A stretch of 50,258 nt of DNA from Actinomyces ruminicola (GCF_900103885.1 NZ_FNIM01000018.1:1-50258), one strand, 5' to 3'; shown: positions 1 to 9,378, counted from the first letter of the stretch. Notes: generated from the sequence alone by a model not told the origin. Made by a program: numbers and translations.

Positions 1-1
1 C

Positions 2-316
2 AGGCCGCAGATGGTGCTGGCCGACAAGGCCTACTCATCCCGTGCTAACCGGGCCTGGCTGCGCAACCACCACATCAAGGCCACCATCCCCATCAAGGCA
101 GACCAGGCCGCCCACCGCCGCGCCAAGGGATCCCGTGGCGGGCGCCCTCCCGCCTTCGACCCGATCGCCTATAAGGACCGCAACGCGGTGGAGCGATGCT
201 TCGGCCAGCTCAAACAGCACCGCGGTCTCGCCACCAGATACGACAAACTCGCCGTCCGCTACCAAGCCACCACCCACATCGCCAGCATCGACCACTGGCT
301 CAAACGACTTACATAA
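2..316 (+). CDS. IS5-type transposase, C-terminal part (cut by window edge)
   Basis: The reading frame is already open at the window edge, so the 5' part lies outside; the visible ~104 codons end at a TAA. The protein resembles the C-terminal half of DDE transposases of the IS5 group: VLADKAYSS carries the second acidic residue and DRNAVERCFGQLKQHRGLA carries the terminal Glu followed by the usual basic, aromatic tail. A Lys/Arg-rich stretch between them fits DNA binding. It lies 20 bp from the 3' end of rsmE on the opposite strand, so the insertion did not visibly damage that gene. I could not define the terminal inverted repeat. Whether the element is intact cannot be judged here. Confidence 0.8.
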   Translation, partial: RPQMVLADKAYSSRANRAWLRNHHIKATIPIKADQAAHRRAKGSRGGRPPAFDPIAYKDRNAVERCFGQLKQHRGLATRYDKLAVRYQATTHIASIDHWLKRLT

Positions 317-335
317 CACGCCCTAGCGACCCCTC

Positions 336-1196
336 TCATCCCCACAGGCCGACGCGCTGGGCGAGCACCGCTAGCGCCACCGGCCCGGCCGATGCCGTGC
401 GCAGCACGTGCGGCCCCAGGCGCACCGTTCTCGCCCCGGCCTGTTCCAGCGCCCCCACCTCCGCGGCGCTGATCCCGCCCTCCGGTCCGACGACGACGGC
501 GATCGTCACCGGATCCTGTGGCCCCTTCCCGCCCCCGCGCGGCTCGTCCGCCGGGTGGTCGATTGCCTCGGAAGAGGCGGTATCCGGCAGCGCCACACCG
601 CCGATGGGAACGGTCGCCTCCTCATGCAGGACCAAAACGAGTCCGCCGGCGTCGTTCACCCGGCGCACCCACCCCGCCAGCTCGGCGGTGGTGAGCAGCT
701 CGGCCACCTCGGGGATGCGGGCCCGACGCGCCTGTTTCGCGGCCTCGCGCGCGGCGGCCCCCCAGCGCTGGCGCCCGCGGGCGGCCTTCACGCCCCGCCA
801 TACCGACACGCATCTATCGGCCATCCAGGGCACCACCAGGTCGGCGCCGACCTCGGTGGCGGTCTCCACCGCCTGTTCGTCGCGGCCGCCCTTCGCCAAG
901 GCCTGCACGAGCACGAGTTGCAAACCCGCCTGCGGCTCCTCCACGCGTTCAACAACCCGCACGGCCAGCCGCTCCCGACGCCCACCATCCGCGGCAGTCT
1001 CGGTCACCTCGCACACCAGGCGCAGACCGGCACCGTCCACCAGATCCACCCGCTCCCCCGGGTGCAGACGCCGCACCGCCACCGCATGATGCGCCTCCGG
1101 GCCGGTGAGCACGAGCCGATCACCGGCCACGGCGGTGGCGGCCGCCCCGGCGGGCTCGACCGTTTCGGGAGTCAGAACGAAGACGGGCGCAGTCAC
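336..1196 (-). CDS. rsmE: 16S rRNA (uracil-1498-N3)-methyltransferase RsmE
   Basis: Methylates N3 of U1498 in 16S rRNA of the 30S subunit, using S-adenosylmethionine. The C-terminal SPOUT knot is clear: VVGPEGGISAAEV, then RLGPHVLRTASAGPVAL, the cofactor-binding trefoil signature. The N-terminal PUA-like part has GPEAHHAVAVRRLHPGE. A loop of roughly 30 residues before the GPEGG motif is Pro/Gly-rich and longer than usual. The GTG at 1196 is chosen because the next residues (TAPVFVL) match family N-termini; an ATG at 1223 in the same frame is an alternative. In actinobacteria rsmE commonly follows hrcA-dnaJ, and here it does so on the same strand, with the YggS gene lying between on the opposite strand. 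Confidence 0.93.
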   Translation of the reverse strand: MTAPVFVLTPETVEPAGAAATAVAGDRLVLTGPEAHHAVAVRRLHPGERVDLVDGAGLRLVCEVTETAADGGRRERLAVRVVERVEEPQAGLQLVLVQALAKGGRDEQAVETATEVGADLVVPWMADRCVSVWRGVKAARGRQRWGAAAREAAKQARRARIPEVAELLTTAELAGWVRRVNDAGGLVLVLHEEATVPIGGVALPDTASSEAIDHPADEPRGGGKGPQDPVTIAVVVGPEGGISAAEVGALEQAGARTVRLGPHVLRTASAGPVALAVLAQRVGLWG

Positions 1197-1237
1197 CCTC
1201 CCAGGGTACGGTTCCCGGCACATTCGCGCCGCAGTGC

Positions 1238-1243
1238 TAGCGT
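1238..1243 (+). promoter_or_regulatory. Probable -10 element of a leaderless YggS transcript
   Basis: TAGCGT matches the actinobacterial TANNNT -10 pattern and ends 8 nt before the ATG at 1252, so transcription would start at or next to the start codon. No ribosome binding site is visible. Inference from spacing only. Confidence 0.45.
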
Positions 1244-1251
1244 CACGGAAT

Positions 1252-2112
1252 ATGACCGATCAGTCTCTATCACCCACCCGGCCGCCTGCCACGCCGCCAG
1301 CCACCGCGCAATCAACCACCACGCAGCCGCCAAACACCACTGTCGCTCCGACTGCCTCCGCATCGGCCGCGAAGACCGCCACCGCCGTCGACGACTTCCG
1401 CCGCAACCTAGCCTCCGTGCGCGCCCGTATCACGGCCGCCGCCCACGCCGCCGGCCGGGATCCCGCCGAGATTCGGCTGCTGCCGGTGTCCAAGACGGTG
1501 CCTGAGGACCGGCTGCGGGCCGCCCATTCCGCAGGCATCACTCAAATGGCGGAGAACAAGGTGCAGGAGGCGAAGCGGAAGGCCGCGAACCTGGCAGACC
1601 TGGGCATCCACTGGGCGCTGATCGGCCACCTGCAGACCAACAAGGCCAAGGACGTGGCTGCCTTCGCCGACGAGTTCCAGGCGCTGGACTCCCTGCGCGT
1701 CGCCGAGGCCCTGGACCGGCGGCTGCAGGCGGTGGGTCGCTCCCTGGACGTGTACGTGCAGGTCAACTCCTCCGGGGAGGCCTCCAAATTCGGCCTCGAG
1801 CCGGACGCCGTAGCCGGTTTCCTAGCGGCCCTGCCGGTCTACTCCTCCTTGCGGGTACGCGGTCTGATGACGCTGGCGGCCCACACCGACGACGCCGCCC
1901 GCATTCGCGAGTGCTTCCGCCTCATGCGCTCCCTGCGGGACGCCGGCCTGCAGGCCGGAACCGTCGGCGACGGACAGTTGTCCATGGGCATGAGCGGTGA
2001 CTTCGAGCTGGCGATCGCCGGCGGCTCCACCTGCGTGCGCGTAGGGCAGGCGATCTTCGGGGCGCGCCCTGCCCCGGATCCGCGGTACTGGCCCGATAAC
2101 AGCGCACAGTAG
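1252..2112 (+). CDS. YggS family pyridoxal-phosphate homeostasis protein
   Basis: PLP-binding protein of the YggS/PROSC (COG0325) family, which has an alanine-racemase-like barrel, no proven enzyme activity and a role in vitamin B6 balance. The PLP lysine is K81 in RLLPVSK, followed by AENKVQEA, HWALIGHLQTNKAK, VNSSGEASKFG, RGLMTLA and LSMGMSGDFELAIAGGSTCVRVG, all family signatures. The product is 286 aa, with a Thr/Pro/Ala-rich extension of about 45 residues before the conserved core, more than the family normally has. The ATG is supported by a TAGCGT box 8 nt upstream; no later start codon suits the core better. The gene is convergent with dnaJ. In many actinobacteria yggS lies in the division cluster instead, so this placement is somewhat unusual. 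Confidence 0.92.
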   Translation: MTDQSLSPTRPPATPPATAQSTTTQPPNTTVAPTASASAAKTATAVDDFRRNLASVRARITAAAHAAGRDPAEIRLLPVSKTVPEDRLRAAHSAGITQMAENKVQEAKRKAANLADLGIHWALIGHLQTNKAKDVAAFADEFQALDSLRVAEALDRRLQAVGRSLDVYVQVNSSGEASKFGLEPDAVAGFLAALPVYSSLRVRGLMTLAAHTDDAARIRECFRLMRSLRDAGLQAGTVGDGQLSMGMSGDFELAIAGGSTCVRVGQAIFGARPAPDPRYWPDNSAQ

Positions 2113-2180
2113 CCAACGCTGTATCGCCCGGGCGCTCCTGCCCGTCCGGCGCCCATTGCGGTGCCGCGCATTCGCCCCGC

Positions 2181-3302
2181 TCAGCGGCCGGAGAACTTCT
2201 CCTTGAGCTTGCCCATGACGGACTCGTCCTTGGGCGGCGCATAGCCGTCCTCCCCGCGCAGGGACGCCAGTTCGGCGAGCAGCCCGCGCTGCCGCTCGTC
2301 CAGGCGGGTGGGGGTCTCCACCACGATCTGCACGCGCAGGTCGCCGCGGCCGGGGCGACGCAGCCGCCCCACACCGAGACCGGAGAGGACGATCTCGTCC
2401 CCGCCCTGGGTGCCGGCGCGCACGGATACGTTGCGCTCGCCGTCGAAGGTCTCCAGCGGGAAGGTGGCGCCGAGGGCGGCGGCGGTCATGGGCACGCGCA
2501 GCTCGGTGTACAGGTCGTCGCCCTCGCGGGTGAAGGCCGGGTGGTCGTTCTCGTGGATCTCAACGTACAGGTCGCCGTTGGGGCCGCCGGCGGGCCCGGC
2601 CTCGCCGCGGCCCGACATGCGGATGCGGGTGCCGGTGGACACGCCCGCGGGAATGTTCACGTCGATCTGGGTGCGCACGTGCCTGCGCCCCTTGCCGTCA
2701 CAGTCCTTACAGGGGGAGGCGATGACGGTGCCGTAGCCCTGGCAGCGCGGGCAGGGGGTGGAGGTGACCACGTTGCCCAGCAGGGAGCGCTGCATGCGCT
2801 GGACGGAGCCCTGCCCGTTGCACTCCGCGCAGGTGACCGGGGAGGTGCCGGGGCTGCAGCAGGAGCCGTGGCAGGTCTCGCAGACGACGTAGGTATCCAT
2901 GGTCACGGTCTTGGTGGCGCCGAAGACGACATCGGCGAGGTCCACGTCCACGGCCAGCAGGGAGTCCTGGCCGCGGCGGGTGCGTGAGGCCGGGCCGCGG
3001 GTGGCGGCGCCGCCGAAGAATGCCTGCTGGAACAGGTCGGAGAAGCTGCCAAAGTCTCCGGTGAAGCCGCCGCCGAAGCCGTTGTTGCCGTGCAGGGCGT
3101 CCTCGCCGCCCAGGTCGTACATCTTGCGCTTCTCGGAGTCCGAGAGGACCTCGTAGGCGGTGGAGACCTTCTTGAACTCGTCCTCGTGCCCCGGGCCGGC
3201 GACATCGGGGTGCAGCTGGCGGGCCTTCTTGCGGTAGGCCTTCTTGATCTCCTCGGCGGTGGCCTGGCGGGTGACGCCGAGGACGTCGTAGTAGTCGCTC
3301 AC
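2181..3302 (-). CDS. dnaJ: Chaperone DnaJ (type I Hsp40)
   Basis: Co-chaperone that delivers unfolded proteins to DnaK and stimulates its ATPase. Order: J domain (residues ~1-70, HPD motif in RQLHPDVAG), Gly/Phe-rich segment ([15 protein letters not shown]), four zinc motifs (~135-210: [32 protein letters not shown]), then the C-terminal substrate-binding domains. At 373 aa it is normal for the DnaJ2 type found with HrcA. The first zinc motif ends in Cys where Gly is usual (CxxCxGxC), which adds a cysteine near the zinc centre. It lies 46 bp downstream of hrcA on the same strand, so it should be repressed by HrcA through the CIRCE box at 4499-4525. Confidence 0.96.
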   Translation of the reverse strand: MSDYYDVLGVTRQATAEEIKKAYRKKARQLHPDVAGPGHEDEFKKVSTAYEVLSDSEKRKMYDLGGEDALHGNNGFGGGFTGDFGSFSDLFQQAFFGGAATRGPASRTRRGQDSLLAVDVDLADVVFGATKTVTMDTYVVCETCHGSCCSPGTSPVTCAECNGQGSVQRMQRSLLGNVVTSTPCPRCQGYGTVIASPCKDCDGKGRRHVRTQIDVNIPAGVSTGTRIRMSGRGEAGPAGGPNGDLYVEIHENDHPAFTREGDDLYTELRVPMTAAALGATFPLETFDGERNVSVRAGTQGGDEIVLSGLGVGRLRRPGRGDLRVQIVVETPTRLDERQRGLLAELASLRGEDGYAPPKDESVMGKLKEKFSGR

Positions 3303-3348
3303 GCTTGCTGGTGTTCCTTCGTGGTGGGGTTGGTGTCGGGTGGCCGGT

Positions 3349-4410
3349 TCAGCCCGCCGCGGTGTCGGACTCCGTTAGGAATCTGGAAAGGTAGCGGGCG
3401 ACGGCGCGTACGGCCGCCATGGTGGCCGGATAGTCCATGCGGGTGGGGCCGATGACGCCCAGGTGGGCGACGGTGTCGCCGGGGCCGTAGGCGGCCGAGA
3501 CTACGGAGGCCTCGGCCAGGGCGTCCTCGTGGGTCTCCGAGCCGATACGCACCGTGGTGCCGGTGTCGTCGGCGGCGCCGATGCGGGCGGCGTCGGCGGA
3601 GGTGAATAGGCGCAGCAGCACCACCTGCTCCTCGACGGCGTCCAGGAGTGTGCCGATGGCGGAGAAGTCCAGGGAGCGGGCCAGGTTCGCGGTGCCGGCG
3701 ACGACGATGCGCTCCTCGGCGTCGGGCCGCAGGGCGGCGACCAGCTCGTCGGCGACGGCCGCCAGCACGACCCGTTCGTCGTCCGGCGCCTGCTCGGTCA
3801 GGGCGGCGAGCACCGGGACGACGTCGCCCGCACGCCGACCCACCAGGGCCGCGTTCAGCCGCAGCCGCAGCCGCTCCAGAACGGCGGGGTCCACGAGCCC
3901 GTCGGGGCCGCGGCCGGACAGGCCGACGGTGCGCTGCTCGACACGGCCGGTGTCGGTGATGATCACCATCAGCACACGGGTGGGGCCCAGCGCCACCAGT
4001 TCCAGGTGCCGCAGCGTGGTGCGCCGCAGGCTGGGGTACTCGACCACGGCCAGCTGACCGGTGAGCTGCGCCAGCACGCGTACGGTGCGGGCGACTACCT
4101 GCTCCAGGTCCACGGCCCCGGACAGCAGGGCGTTGATGGCGGCCCGCTCGGGGGCCGACAGCGGCTTGATGCGGGCGACCTCGTCTACGAAGCGGCGGTA
4201 GCCCTTCTCGGTCGGGACACGGCCGGCACTGGTGTGCGGCTGGTGGATGTAGCCCTCGTCCTCCAGGGTGGCCATGTCGTTGCGGATGGTGGCCGGGGAG
4301 ACGCCCAGCCGGTAGCGCTCCACCAGGGCGCGGGAGCCGACCGGCTCGCGGGTGCGCACATAGTCAGTGACGATGGCGGACAGCACCTTCAGTCGGCGGT
4401 CGTCCGACAT
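3349..4410 (-). CDS. hrcA: Heat-inducible transcription repressor HrcA
   Basis: Represses class I heat-shock genes by binding CIRCE; GroEL normally keeps it active. The N-terminal winged helix is intact ([20 protein letters not shown], then [19 protein letters not shown] and [18 protein letters not shown]), followed by the GAF-like dimerisation part and a C-terminal segment ending ...[20 protein letters not shown]. At 353 aa it is family-typical. The ATG at 4410 is chosen because GAAAGGAG stands just upstream; the same frame stays open further upstream but without family-like sequence. It is first in the hrcA-dnaJ operon, with a CIRCE box about 90 bp upstream of its start, so it autoregulates. 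Confidence 0.96.
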   Translation of the reverse strand: MSDDRRLKVLSAIVTDYVRTREPVGSRALVERYRLGVSPATIRNDMATLEDEGYIHQPHTSAGRVPTEKGYRRFVDEVARIKPLSAPERAAINALLSGAVDLEQVVARTVRVLAQLTGQLAVVEYPSLRRTTLRHLELVALGPTRVLMVIITDTGRVEQRTVGLSGRGPDGLVDPAVLERLRLRLNAALVGRRAGDVVPVLAALTEQAPDDERVVLAAVADELVAALRPDAEERIVVAGTANLARSLDFSAIGTLLDAVEEQVVLLRLFTSADAARIGAADDTGTTVRIGSETHEDALAEASVVSAAYGPGDTVAHLGVIGPTRMDYPATMAAVRAVARYLSRFLTESDTAAG

Positions 4411-4498
4411 GGGGCTCTCCTTTCTCGTCTGCTGCTCGCGCGGGGCGCGGACGCCCAGTCCGCCCGGGCGGTCTTGCCGGGGCGCCCGGCCGATGCCG

Positions 4499-4525
4499 TT
4501 AGCACTCCCGGGGTGCGAGTGCCAT
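4499..4525. promoter_or_regulatory. CIRCE operator (HrcA-binding site)
   Basis: TTAGCACTC-N9-GAGTGCCAT is the CIRCE inverted repeat (consensus TTAGCACTC-N9-GAGTGCTAA), differing at two positions of the right arm. It lies between hrcA and the divergent DUF3097 gene, 89 bp from the hrcA start codon. It should mediate HrcA repression of hrcA-dnaJ and may also touch the divergent promoter. Confidence 0.93.
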
Positions 4526-4575
4526 CCTACGCCGTGGCGCGGCGAGTCAGCAGGGCGCAGCGCGTGACCTTCCCC

Positions 4576-4581
4576 TACCGT
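4576..4581 (+). promoter_or_regulatory. Probable -10 element of the leaderless DUF3097 transcript
   Basis: TACCGT fits TANNNT and ends 7 nt before the GTG at 4589; there is no Shine-Dalgarno sequence before the start codon. This geometry is typical of leaderless actinobacterial genes. Confidence 0.5.
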
Positions 4582-4588
4582 GCCCTGA

Positions 4589-5665
4589 GTGAACACGACT
4601 CCACCCCGCCGTTCGGGCCCCGTCCCCGGAGCCACCGCAGCCCGCCGCCAAGCTCTGCGCGAGCAGGCGGCCCGGCAGCAGGCGCGGGCCGGCGCCCAGC
4701 CGATGCCGACCGGGGCTCGTGCCGCCGGCCGCGGTCGGACTCCGGATCGCAGCGCTCCCCCGAGGCCCTCGGTGGGCAACCGCTACGGCGGGGATGTGCT
4801 GGCGGTGGACCCCCACCGCGTGGGCCCGGCGGCGGTGCGCCCGGAGTCGGTGCATGTGGCGGTGACCCGGGGAATGGTGCTGGAGGACCGGCAGACCGGG
4901 TTCGTAGGCGCCGCAGTGGCCGTGGAGAAGTCGGGCGGCAAGCATCTGGTGGTGCTGGAGGACCGTCACGGGGTGCGCCGCGCCTTCCCGCTGGGGCCGG
5001 GCTTCTGGCTGGAGGGTCGGCCGGTGATCGTGGACCCGCCGGCCCCGCGCAAGCGTCCCCCCGCCGGGCCGGTCAGTGCCGGCGGGCGCCGGCTCACGGC
5101 CTCGGGCTCCTACGCCGTTGAGGGCGAACGTGCCCGGGTGGCGCGTGCCTCGCGCATCTGGGTGGAGGGCAAGCACGATGCCGAGCTGGTGGAGAAGGTG
5201 TGGGGCGACGACCTGCGCCATGAGGGCGTGGTAGTCCTCATGCTCGACGGCGTCGACAACCTTGAGGAGGTCATGGCGGAGTTCGGGCCCTCGCCCGAGC
5301 GGCGCGCGGGCGTGCTCGTGGACCACCTGGTGCCCGGGTCGAAGGAGTCGCGCATCGCCGAGCACGTGCGGGCCATGCCTGGTGGTGAGAACGTGCTGAT
5401 CCTGGGGCACCCGTACGTGGACGTCTGGCATGCGGTGCGACCTGCCCGGCTCGGCCTGGAGGCCTGGCCGGAGGTTCCCCGCGGCACGGATATCAAGCAC
5501 GGCACTCTGGAGGCGCTGGGCTGGCCGCACGCCGACCAGGCGGACATCGCCCGCGGCTGGCAGCGGATCCTGGCAACGGTGCGCTCTTACAAGGATCTGG
5601 AGCCGAGTCTGCTGGGGCGCATGGAGGAGCTGATCGACTTCGTCACCGCCCCCGGCACCCGCTGA
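4589..5665 (+). CDS. DUF3097 family protein
   Basis: Conserved actinobacterial protein of unknown function that often sits beside hrcA-dnaJ; this placement matches. Recognisable parts are a basic, Pro/Arg-rich N-terminus (1-60), a core beginning NRYGGDVLAVDPHRVGPAAV, the segment RIWVEGKHDAELVEKVWGDD (about 190-210), which looks like the acidic first strand of a TOPRIM-like fold, and VLVDHLVPGSKESRIA and VLILGHPYVDVW further on. A nucleic-acid role would fit the TOPRIM-like segment but is inference. At 358 aa it is somewhat long because of the N-terminal extension. The GTG start is supported by a -10 box exactly 7 nt upstream. It is divergent from hrcA and separated from it by the CIRCE box. 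Confidence 0.85.
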   Translation: MNTTPPRRSGPVPGATAARRQALREQAARQQARAGAQPMPTGARAAGRGRTPDRSAPPRPSVGNRYGGDVLAVDPHRVGPAAVRPESVHVAVTRGMVLEDRQTGFVGAAVAVEKSGGKHLVVLEDRHGVRRAFPLGPGFWLEGRPVIVDPPAPRKRPPAGPVSAGGRRLTASGSYAVEGERARVARASRIWVEGKHDAELVEKVWGDDLRHEGVVVLMLDGVDNLEEVMAEFGPSPERRAGVLVDHLVPGSKESRIAEHVRAMPGGENVLILGHPYVDVWHAVRPARLGLEAWPEVPRGTDIKHGTLEALGWPHADQADIARGWQRILATVRSYKDLEPSLLGRMEELIDFVTAPGTR

Positions 5666-5778
5666 TCCCAGCGCCGCATACTCACAAGTGACACACAGCA
5701 AAGTTCCCGGTGGTCGCACAGGCGGGCACGGTTGCATCCTGATCCGTCACCCTGATGCCTACTGGAAGGAATCCGACG

Positions 5779-7710
5779 ATGATGCTCTCGCGACGCACAC
5801 TCATGGGCGTGGTGCCGGTGGCGACACTGCTCGGGGTAGCGGGCCTGGCCGCCTGCTCCGACGACTCGGGAGAGTCCACCGGCAGCTCAGCTGCCGCCAC
5901 GCCGTTGGCGACCACCGACGTCTCTCTCGCTCTTGACTCCGCCGCCTGGAACTATGACGCCGACGGCGATGTGTACTACCAGCTGGGCCTGTCCTACGTG
6001 GCCTCCCCGCAGGACACCGGCTACGAGACCCTCGGCGTCTTCGTGCCCGGCGCCTATATGTCCGCCGTCGACAACGGGGACGGCACCTTCACCGCCATGG
6101 TCGCCTCCGACGGCGCGGTCGGCGACTGGACGGCCACGACGGCGCCGATCGTGCTGCCGGTCAACACCCCGGGCTACGCCGCCCAGCAGCCGCCGAGCGA
6201 GTACTCCTACGACACGATCTCGGCCTACATGGAGGCCGGGTTCATCTACGTGCAGGCGGGACTGCGCGGCAAGGACTCCACCACGGACGCGGCCCCCGGT
6301 AACGCGCCCTGGGGCGTGACGGACCTGAAGGCGGCGGTGCGCTACCTGCGCTACAATTCCGCCTCTCTTCCCGGGAATCCCGAGCAGGTGTATGTGTTCG
6401 GGCACTCCGGCGGCGGCGCCCAGTCCGCCGTGATGGGGGCCTCCGGCGACTCCGCCCTGTACACCCCCTACCTGGAGGCGCTCGGTGCGGCCACCACCGA
6501 CACCGACGGCGCCGCACTGTCCGATGCGATCGCCGGCGCCATGTGCTGGTGCCCGATCACCAGCCTGGACGCCGCCAACGCCGCCTACGAGTGGAACATG
6601 GGCCAGTTCGCCACCACCGGCACCCGTGCGGAGGGCACCTGGACGCAGGCCTACTCCCAGGATCTGGCCGCCGCCTACGCCGGCTACCTCAACGGCCTGG
6701 GGCTGGTAGACGCCGATGGCAACACCCTGACCCTGGAGGAGTCCGACGGCGGGCAGTACCTGGCCGGCTCCTACTACGACCACATGGTCGCGGTGGTCGA
6801 GCAGTCCCTGAACGACTTCCTGGCCAACACCGAGTTCCCCTATACGCCCAACAGCACCGAGATGGCTGGCATGGAGTCCCAGGGCGGCTCCGGCGCGCCC
6901 GAGGGCGGTCCGAGCGGCTCGACCGGCGACGCCTCTGCGGTCCCCTCCGGATCCCCCGGAGACGGCCAGGCCCCCGACGGCGCGCCGACGGACGGCGCCA
7001 GCGGCGGCCCTGACGGCGACAGCGCGACCGCGGGTGCAGGAGGCCCGGGGGATGGTTCCTCGGCGGATTCCTCAGAGTCGGTCACCTACGAGACCGTCGA
7101 GGACTACATCGCGGCCCTGAACGAGGACGTTGCCTGGGTCTCCTACGACTCCTCCACCAACACGGCCACGGTCACCGGTCTGGAGGGCTTCGTCACCAGT
7201 CAAAAGACGGCGAGCAAGGACGTGGGCGCGCTCGACGGCGTCGACCGCGGCCAGACCGAGAACACGGTGCTGTGGGTTGGAGACACGGCGCTGCACTTCT
7301 CCGAGCTCTCCCGCGACGTGATCGCGGCCAACCAGGACGCCTACGCCTCGTTGAGGAACTGGTCCGAAGACTACGGCGCGGAGGGTTACGACTCCGACTT
7401 CAAGCAGACCGACGCACAGGGCGTGAACGTGCTCACCCGCGAGCACATGTACAACCCGATGTACTTCCTGTCCAGCGCCTACGAGGGCGCCGGCACCTCC
7501 ACGGTCGCGCCGAACTGGCGCATCCGCACCGGTATCACCCAGGGTGACACTGCGAGCACGGTGGAGGTGAACCTGGCGCTGGCGCTTCAGGCGGCCGGCC
7601 AGTCGGTGGACTTCGCGACCATCTGGGGTCAGGGGCACACGATGGCCGAGCTGACCGGCACCGGTGAGGAGAACTTCATTTCCTGGGTCGCCGAGCGGGC
7701 CGCCTCCTGA
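5779..7710 (+). CDS. Tat-type lipoprotein alpha/beta hydrolase (tannase/feruloyl-esterase-like)
   Basis: Predicted secreted, lipid-anchored serine esterase of 643 aa. The N-terminus has a twin-arginine motif (SRRTLMG), a hydrophobic stretch and a lipobox GLAAC with Cys26 as the lipidated residue. The catalytic Ser is S210 in VFGHSGGGAQ; a late His in WGQGHTMAEL (about 620) fits the triad. The spacing between nucleophile and His is enlarged by a cap insert containing a low-complexity Gly/Ser/Pro/Asp tract (about 365-435). The arrangement resembles bacterial tannases (subtype B) and feruloyl esterases, but the substrate cannot be read from sequence. GGAAGGA lies 8 nt before the ATG at 5779; ATG 5782 is equally possible. 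It ends at a strong hairpin shared with the convergent antiporter gene. Confidence 0.78.
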   Translation: MMLSRRTLMGVVPVATLLGVAGLAACSDDSGESTGSSAAATPLATTDVSLALDSAAWNYDADGDVYYQLGLSYVASPQDTGYETLGVFVPGAYMSAVDNGDGTFTAMVASDGAVGDWTATTAPIVLPVNTPGYAAQQPPSEYSYDTISAYMEAGFIYVQAGLRGKDSTTDAAPGNAPWGVTDLKAAVRYLRYNSASLPGNPEQVYVFGHSGGGAQSAVMGASGDSALYTPYLEALGAATTDTDGAALSDAIAGAMCWCPITSLDAANAAYEWNMGQFATTGTRAEGTWTQAYSQDLAAAYAGYLNGLGLVDADGNTLTLEESDGGQYLAGSYYDHMVAVVEQSLNDFLANTEFPYTPNSTEMAGMESQGGSGAPEGGPSGSTGDASAVPSGSPGDGQAPDGAPTDGASGGPDGDSATAGAGGPGDGSSADSSESVTYETVEDYIAALNEDVAWVSYDSSTNTATVTGLEGFVTSQKTASKDVGALDGVDRGQTENTVLWVGDTALHFSELSRDVIAANQDAYASLRNWSEDYGAEGYDSDFKQTDAQGVNVLTREHMYNPMYFLSSAYEGAGTSTVAPNWRIRTGITQGDTASTVEVNLALALQAAGQSVDFATIWGQGHTMAELTGTGEENFISWVAERAAS

Positions 7711-7722
7711 CGCAGCAGACGT

Positions 7723-7756
7723 GCGGGTCCGGGCACCCTCCGGTGCCCGGACCCGC
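7723..7756. terminator. Bidirectional hairpin terminator
   Basis: A perfect 15-bp GC-rich stem with a CTCC loop (arms 7723-7737 and 7742-7756) lies between the convergent hydrolase and antiporter genes. There is no U-tract, which is common in high-GC actinobacteria. Confidence 0.8.
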
Positions 7757-7777
7757 GCGTCGGGCAGGGCGGCATCG

Positions 7778-9181
7778 TCAGGCGTCGGCCAGTGCCAGGC
7801 GGCGGCTGGAGCGCAGCAGGCGCACGTTGTTGGCCAGCAGTAGCAGCACCAGCACGACGCCGATGAGCTTGGCCCACAGTGAGTTGGCGAGGAACAGCAG
7901 GACCATGGCCACCAGGATCGGCCCGAGGTACATGTAGGCACGGACGATGTAGCCGCCGAAGGACGGCATCTCGACGTCGCGGGCCTCGGCGACGGACTTG
8001 ACCATGAAGTTCGGGCCGTTGCCGATGTAGGTCAGCGCGCCGCACAGCACGGCGCCGAGCGAGATGGAGCGCAGGTACAGCTCCGGCACGCCCGCGACGG
8101 TGGCGCCGCCTGGGTGAGCCACCTGGCCCGCCATCTCGAAGAAGGTGGCGTAGGTGGGGGCGTTGTCCAGCATGGAGGACAGTCCGCCGGTGAATACGAA
8201 GAAGGTGATCTCGTTCAGCGGCAGGCTGCCGGCGATCTCGTCCAGGTAGCGCAGCGCGGGAATCATGGTGAGGAAGATGCCGATGAACAGGGCGGCGACC
8301 TCGGCGATCGGTCCCCACTCGAACTGGTTGTCCTCGAAGCGGGCGCGCTTGTCGCCGAGCTTGAAGGAGGCGCCGGCCGCTGCGAGCATGATTATCTCCC
8401 GCACGGGGATCCAGTTCATGAGCGTGGCGTGCCCCTCCTCGATGGCTTCGGCGTCGATGGAGGGCGCGAAGGCGACGGCGGCGATGATGACCACGAACCA
8501 GATCAGGTTGCTGGCGCCGCGCAGGCCCAGGGGCTCGATCTCGGTCTTGTCGGCGAGGATGTCGGCCGCGGGCTCCTGCGAGTAGTACCAGGTGTCCAGT
8601 GCGAAGTAGCTGGCCAGCAGCATGGCGTTGACGAACAGCCATTCAACGGCGAGGCTGAAGGTCCAGGTGAAGGGCACGCCGCGCAGGAAGCCGAGGAACA
8701 GCGGCGGGTCGCCGAGCGGGGTGAGCAGGCCACCGCAGTTGGCCACCATGAAGATCGTGAACAGCACGGTGTGTACGCGGTACTCACGCTCGCGGTTGGT
8801 GTTCAGCAGCGGGCGGATCAGCAGCATGGCGGCCCCGGTGGTGCCGACGAAGCTCGCGAGCAGGGCACCGATCGCCAGGAAGATGGTGTTGTTGCGCGGA
8901 GTGGCCTGAATGTCACCTTTCAGGAAGATGCCGCCGGAGACGACGAACAGGGCCAGCAGCAGTGAGATGAACTGCACGTACTCCACCACGGCGCCGAATA
9001 CCGGCTCCCAGCCCAGGGCGAACCACATCCAGACCGCGACGGGCAGTCCCAGGACCAGGGCGACCGTGAGCTGGCTGGAGTTCTTCTCCCACCAGTGAGA
9101 GGTCGCCGGGACCAGCGGGAGAACCGCGATCGATGCGAGCATGACGACGAAGGGCAGTATGGACCACCACTGCAACTGCAC
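7778..9181 (-). CDS. Na+/H+ antiporter, NhaD / ion-transporter superfamily
   Basis: Polytopic inner-membrane protein of 467 aa with about 12 hydrophobic segments. The signatures FVGTTGAAMLLIRPLL, NCGGLLTPLGDPPLFLGFL and the second-half counterpart GGLSSMLDNAPTYATFFEMA plus YIGNGPNFMVKSVAE match the NhaD-like sodium:proton antiporters of the ion-transporter superfamily. The two halves show the expected inverted repeat of (G/T)PxGDPP-like and DNAPT-like hairpins that form the ion site. Transport of another anion by this superfamily is possible, so the substrate is inferred. It is a single gene, convergent with the hydrolase and sharing its terminator. Confidence 0.85.
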   Translation of the reverse strand: MQLQWWSILPFVVMLASIAVLPLVPATSHWWEKNSSQLTVALVLGLPVAVWMWFALGWEPVFGAVVEYVQFISLLLALFVVSGGIFLKGDIQATPRNNTIFLAIGALLASFVGTTGAAMLLIRPLLNTNREREYRVHTVLFTIFMVANCGGLLTPLGDPPLFLGFLRGVPFTWTFSLAVEWLFVNAMLLASYFALDTWYYSQEPAADILADKTEIEPLGLRGASNLIWFVVIIAAVAFAPSIDAEAIEEGHATLMNWIPVREIIMLAAAGASFKLGDKRARFEDNQFEWGPIAEVAALFIGIFLTMIPALRYLDEIAGSLPLNEITFFVFTGGLSSMLDNAPTYATFFEMAGQVAHPGGATVAGVPELYLRSISLGAVLCGALTYIGNGPNFMVKSVAEARDVEMPSFGGYIVRAYMYLGPILVAMVLLFLANSLWAKLIGVVLVLLLLANNVRLLRSSRRLALADA

Positions 9182-9317
9182 GTGAGACTCCTAAGTTCGG
9201 GGCCGGTATGCGGGCCGCCCCCATCAAAGATGGGACGACGCTAACGCCACCCTATGACGAGGTCCATCCCGTATTGCGAGACATTGGCGCGTCATGGGCA
9301 CAAGGTGACCGGAAGCA

Positions 9318-9356
9318 CGCCGTCGTCTCGGGCGGGACAGCGGCCCGACGACGGCG
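9318..9356 (-). terminator. Hairpin terminator downstream of the 9379-10146 gene
   Basis: GC-rich hairpin with arms 9318-9333 and 9343-9356 and a 2-nt bulge, 22 bp beyond the stop codon of the membrane protein gene on the minus strand. Sequence-based call only. Confidence 0.55.
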
Positions 9357-9378
9357 CCGCCCGGCTGGTGACGGTGCC

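Noticed and set aside
4006..5121. Long plus-strand frame opposite hrcA
   Set aside because: Shadow of hrcA; no ribosome site, atypical composition, and it runs across the CIRCE box.
9182..9317. tRNA or small RNA gene between antiporter and membrane protein
   Set aside because: No cloverleaf or conserved loop words recognised; only a GC hairpin that fits a terminator.
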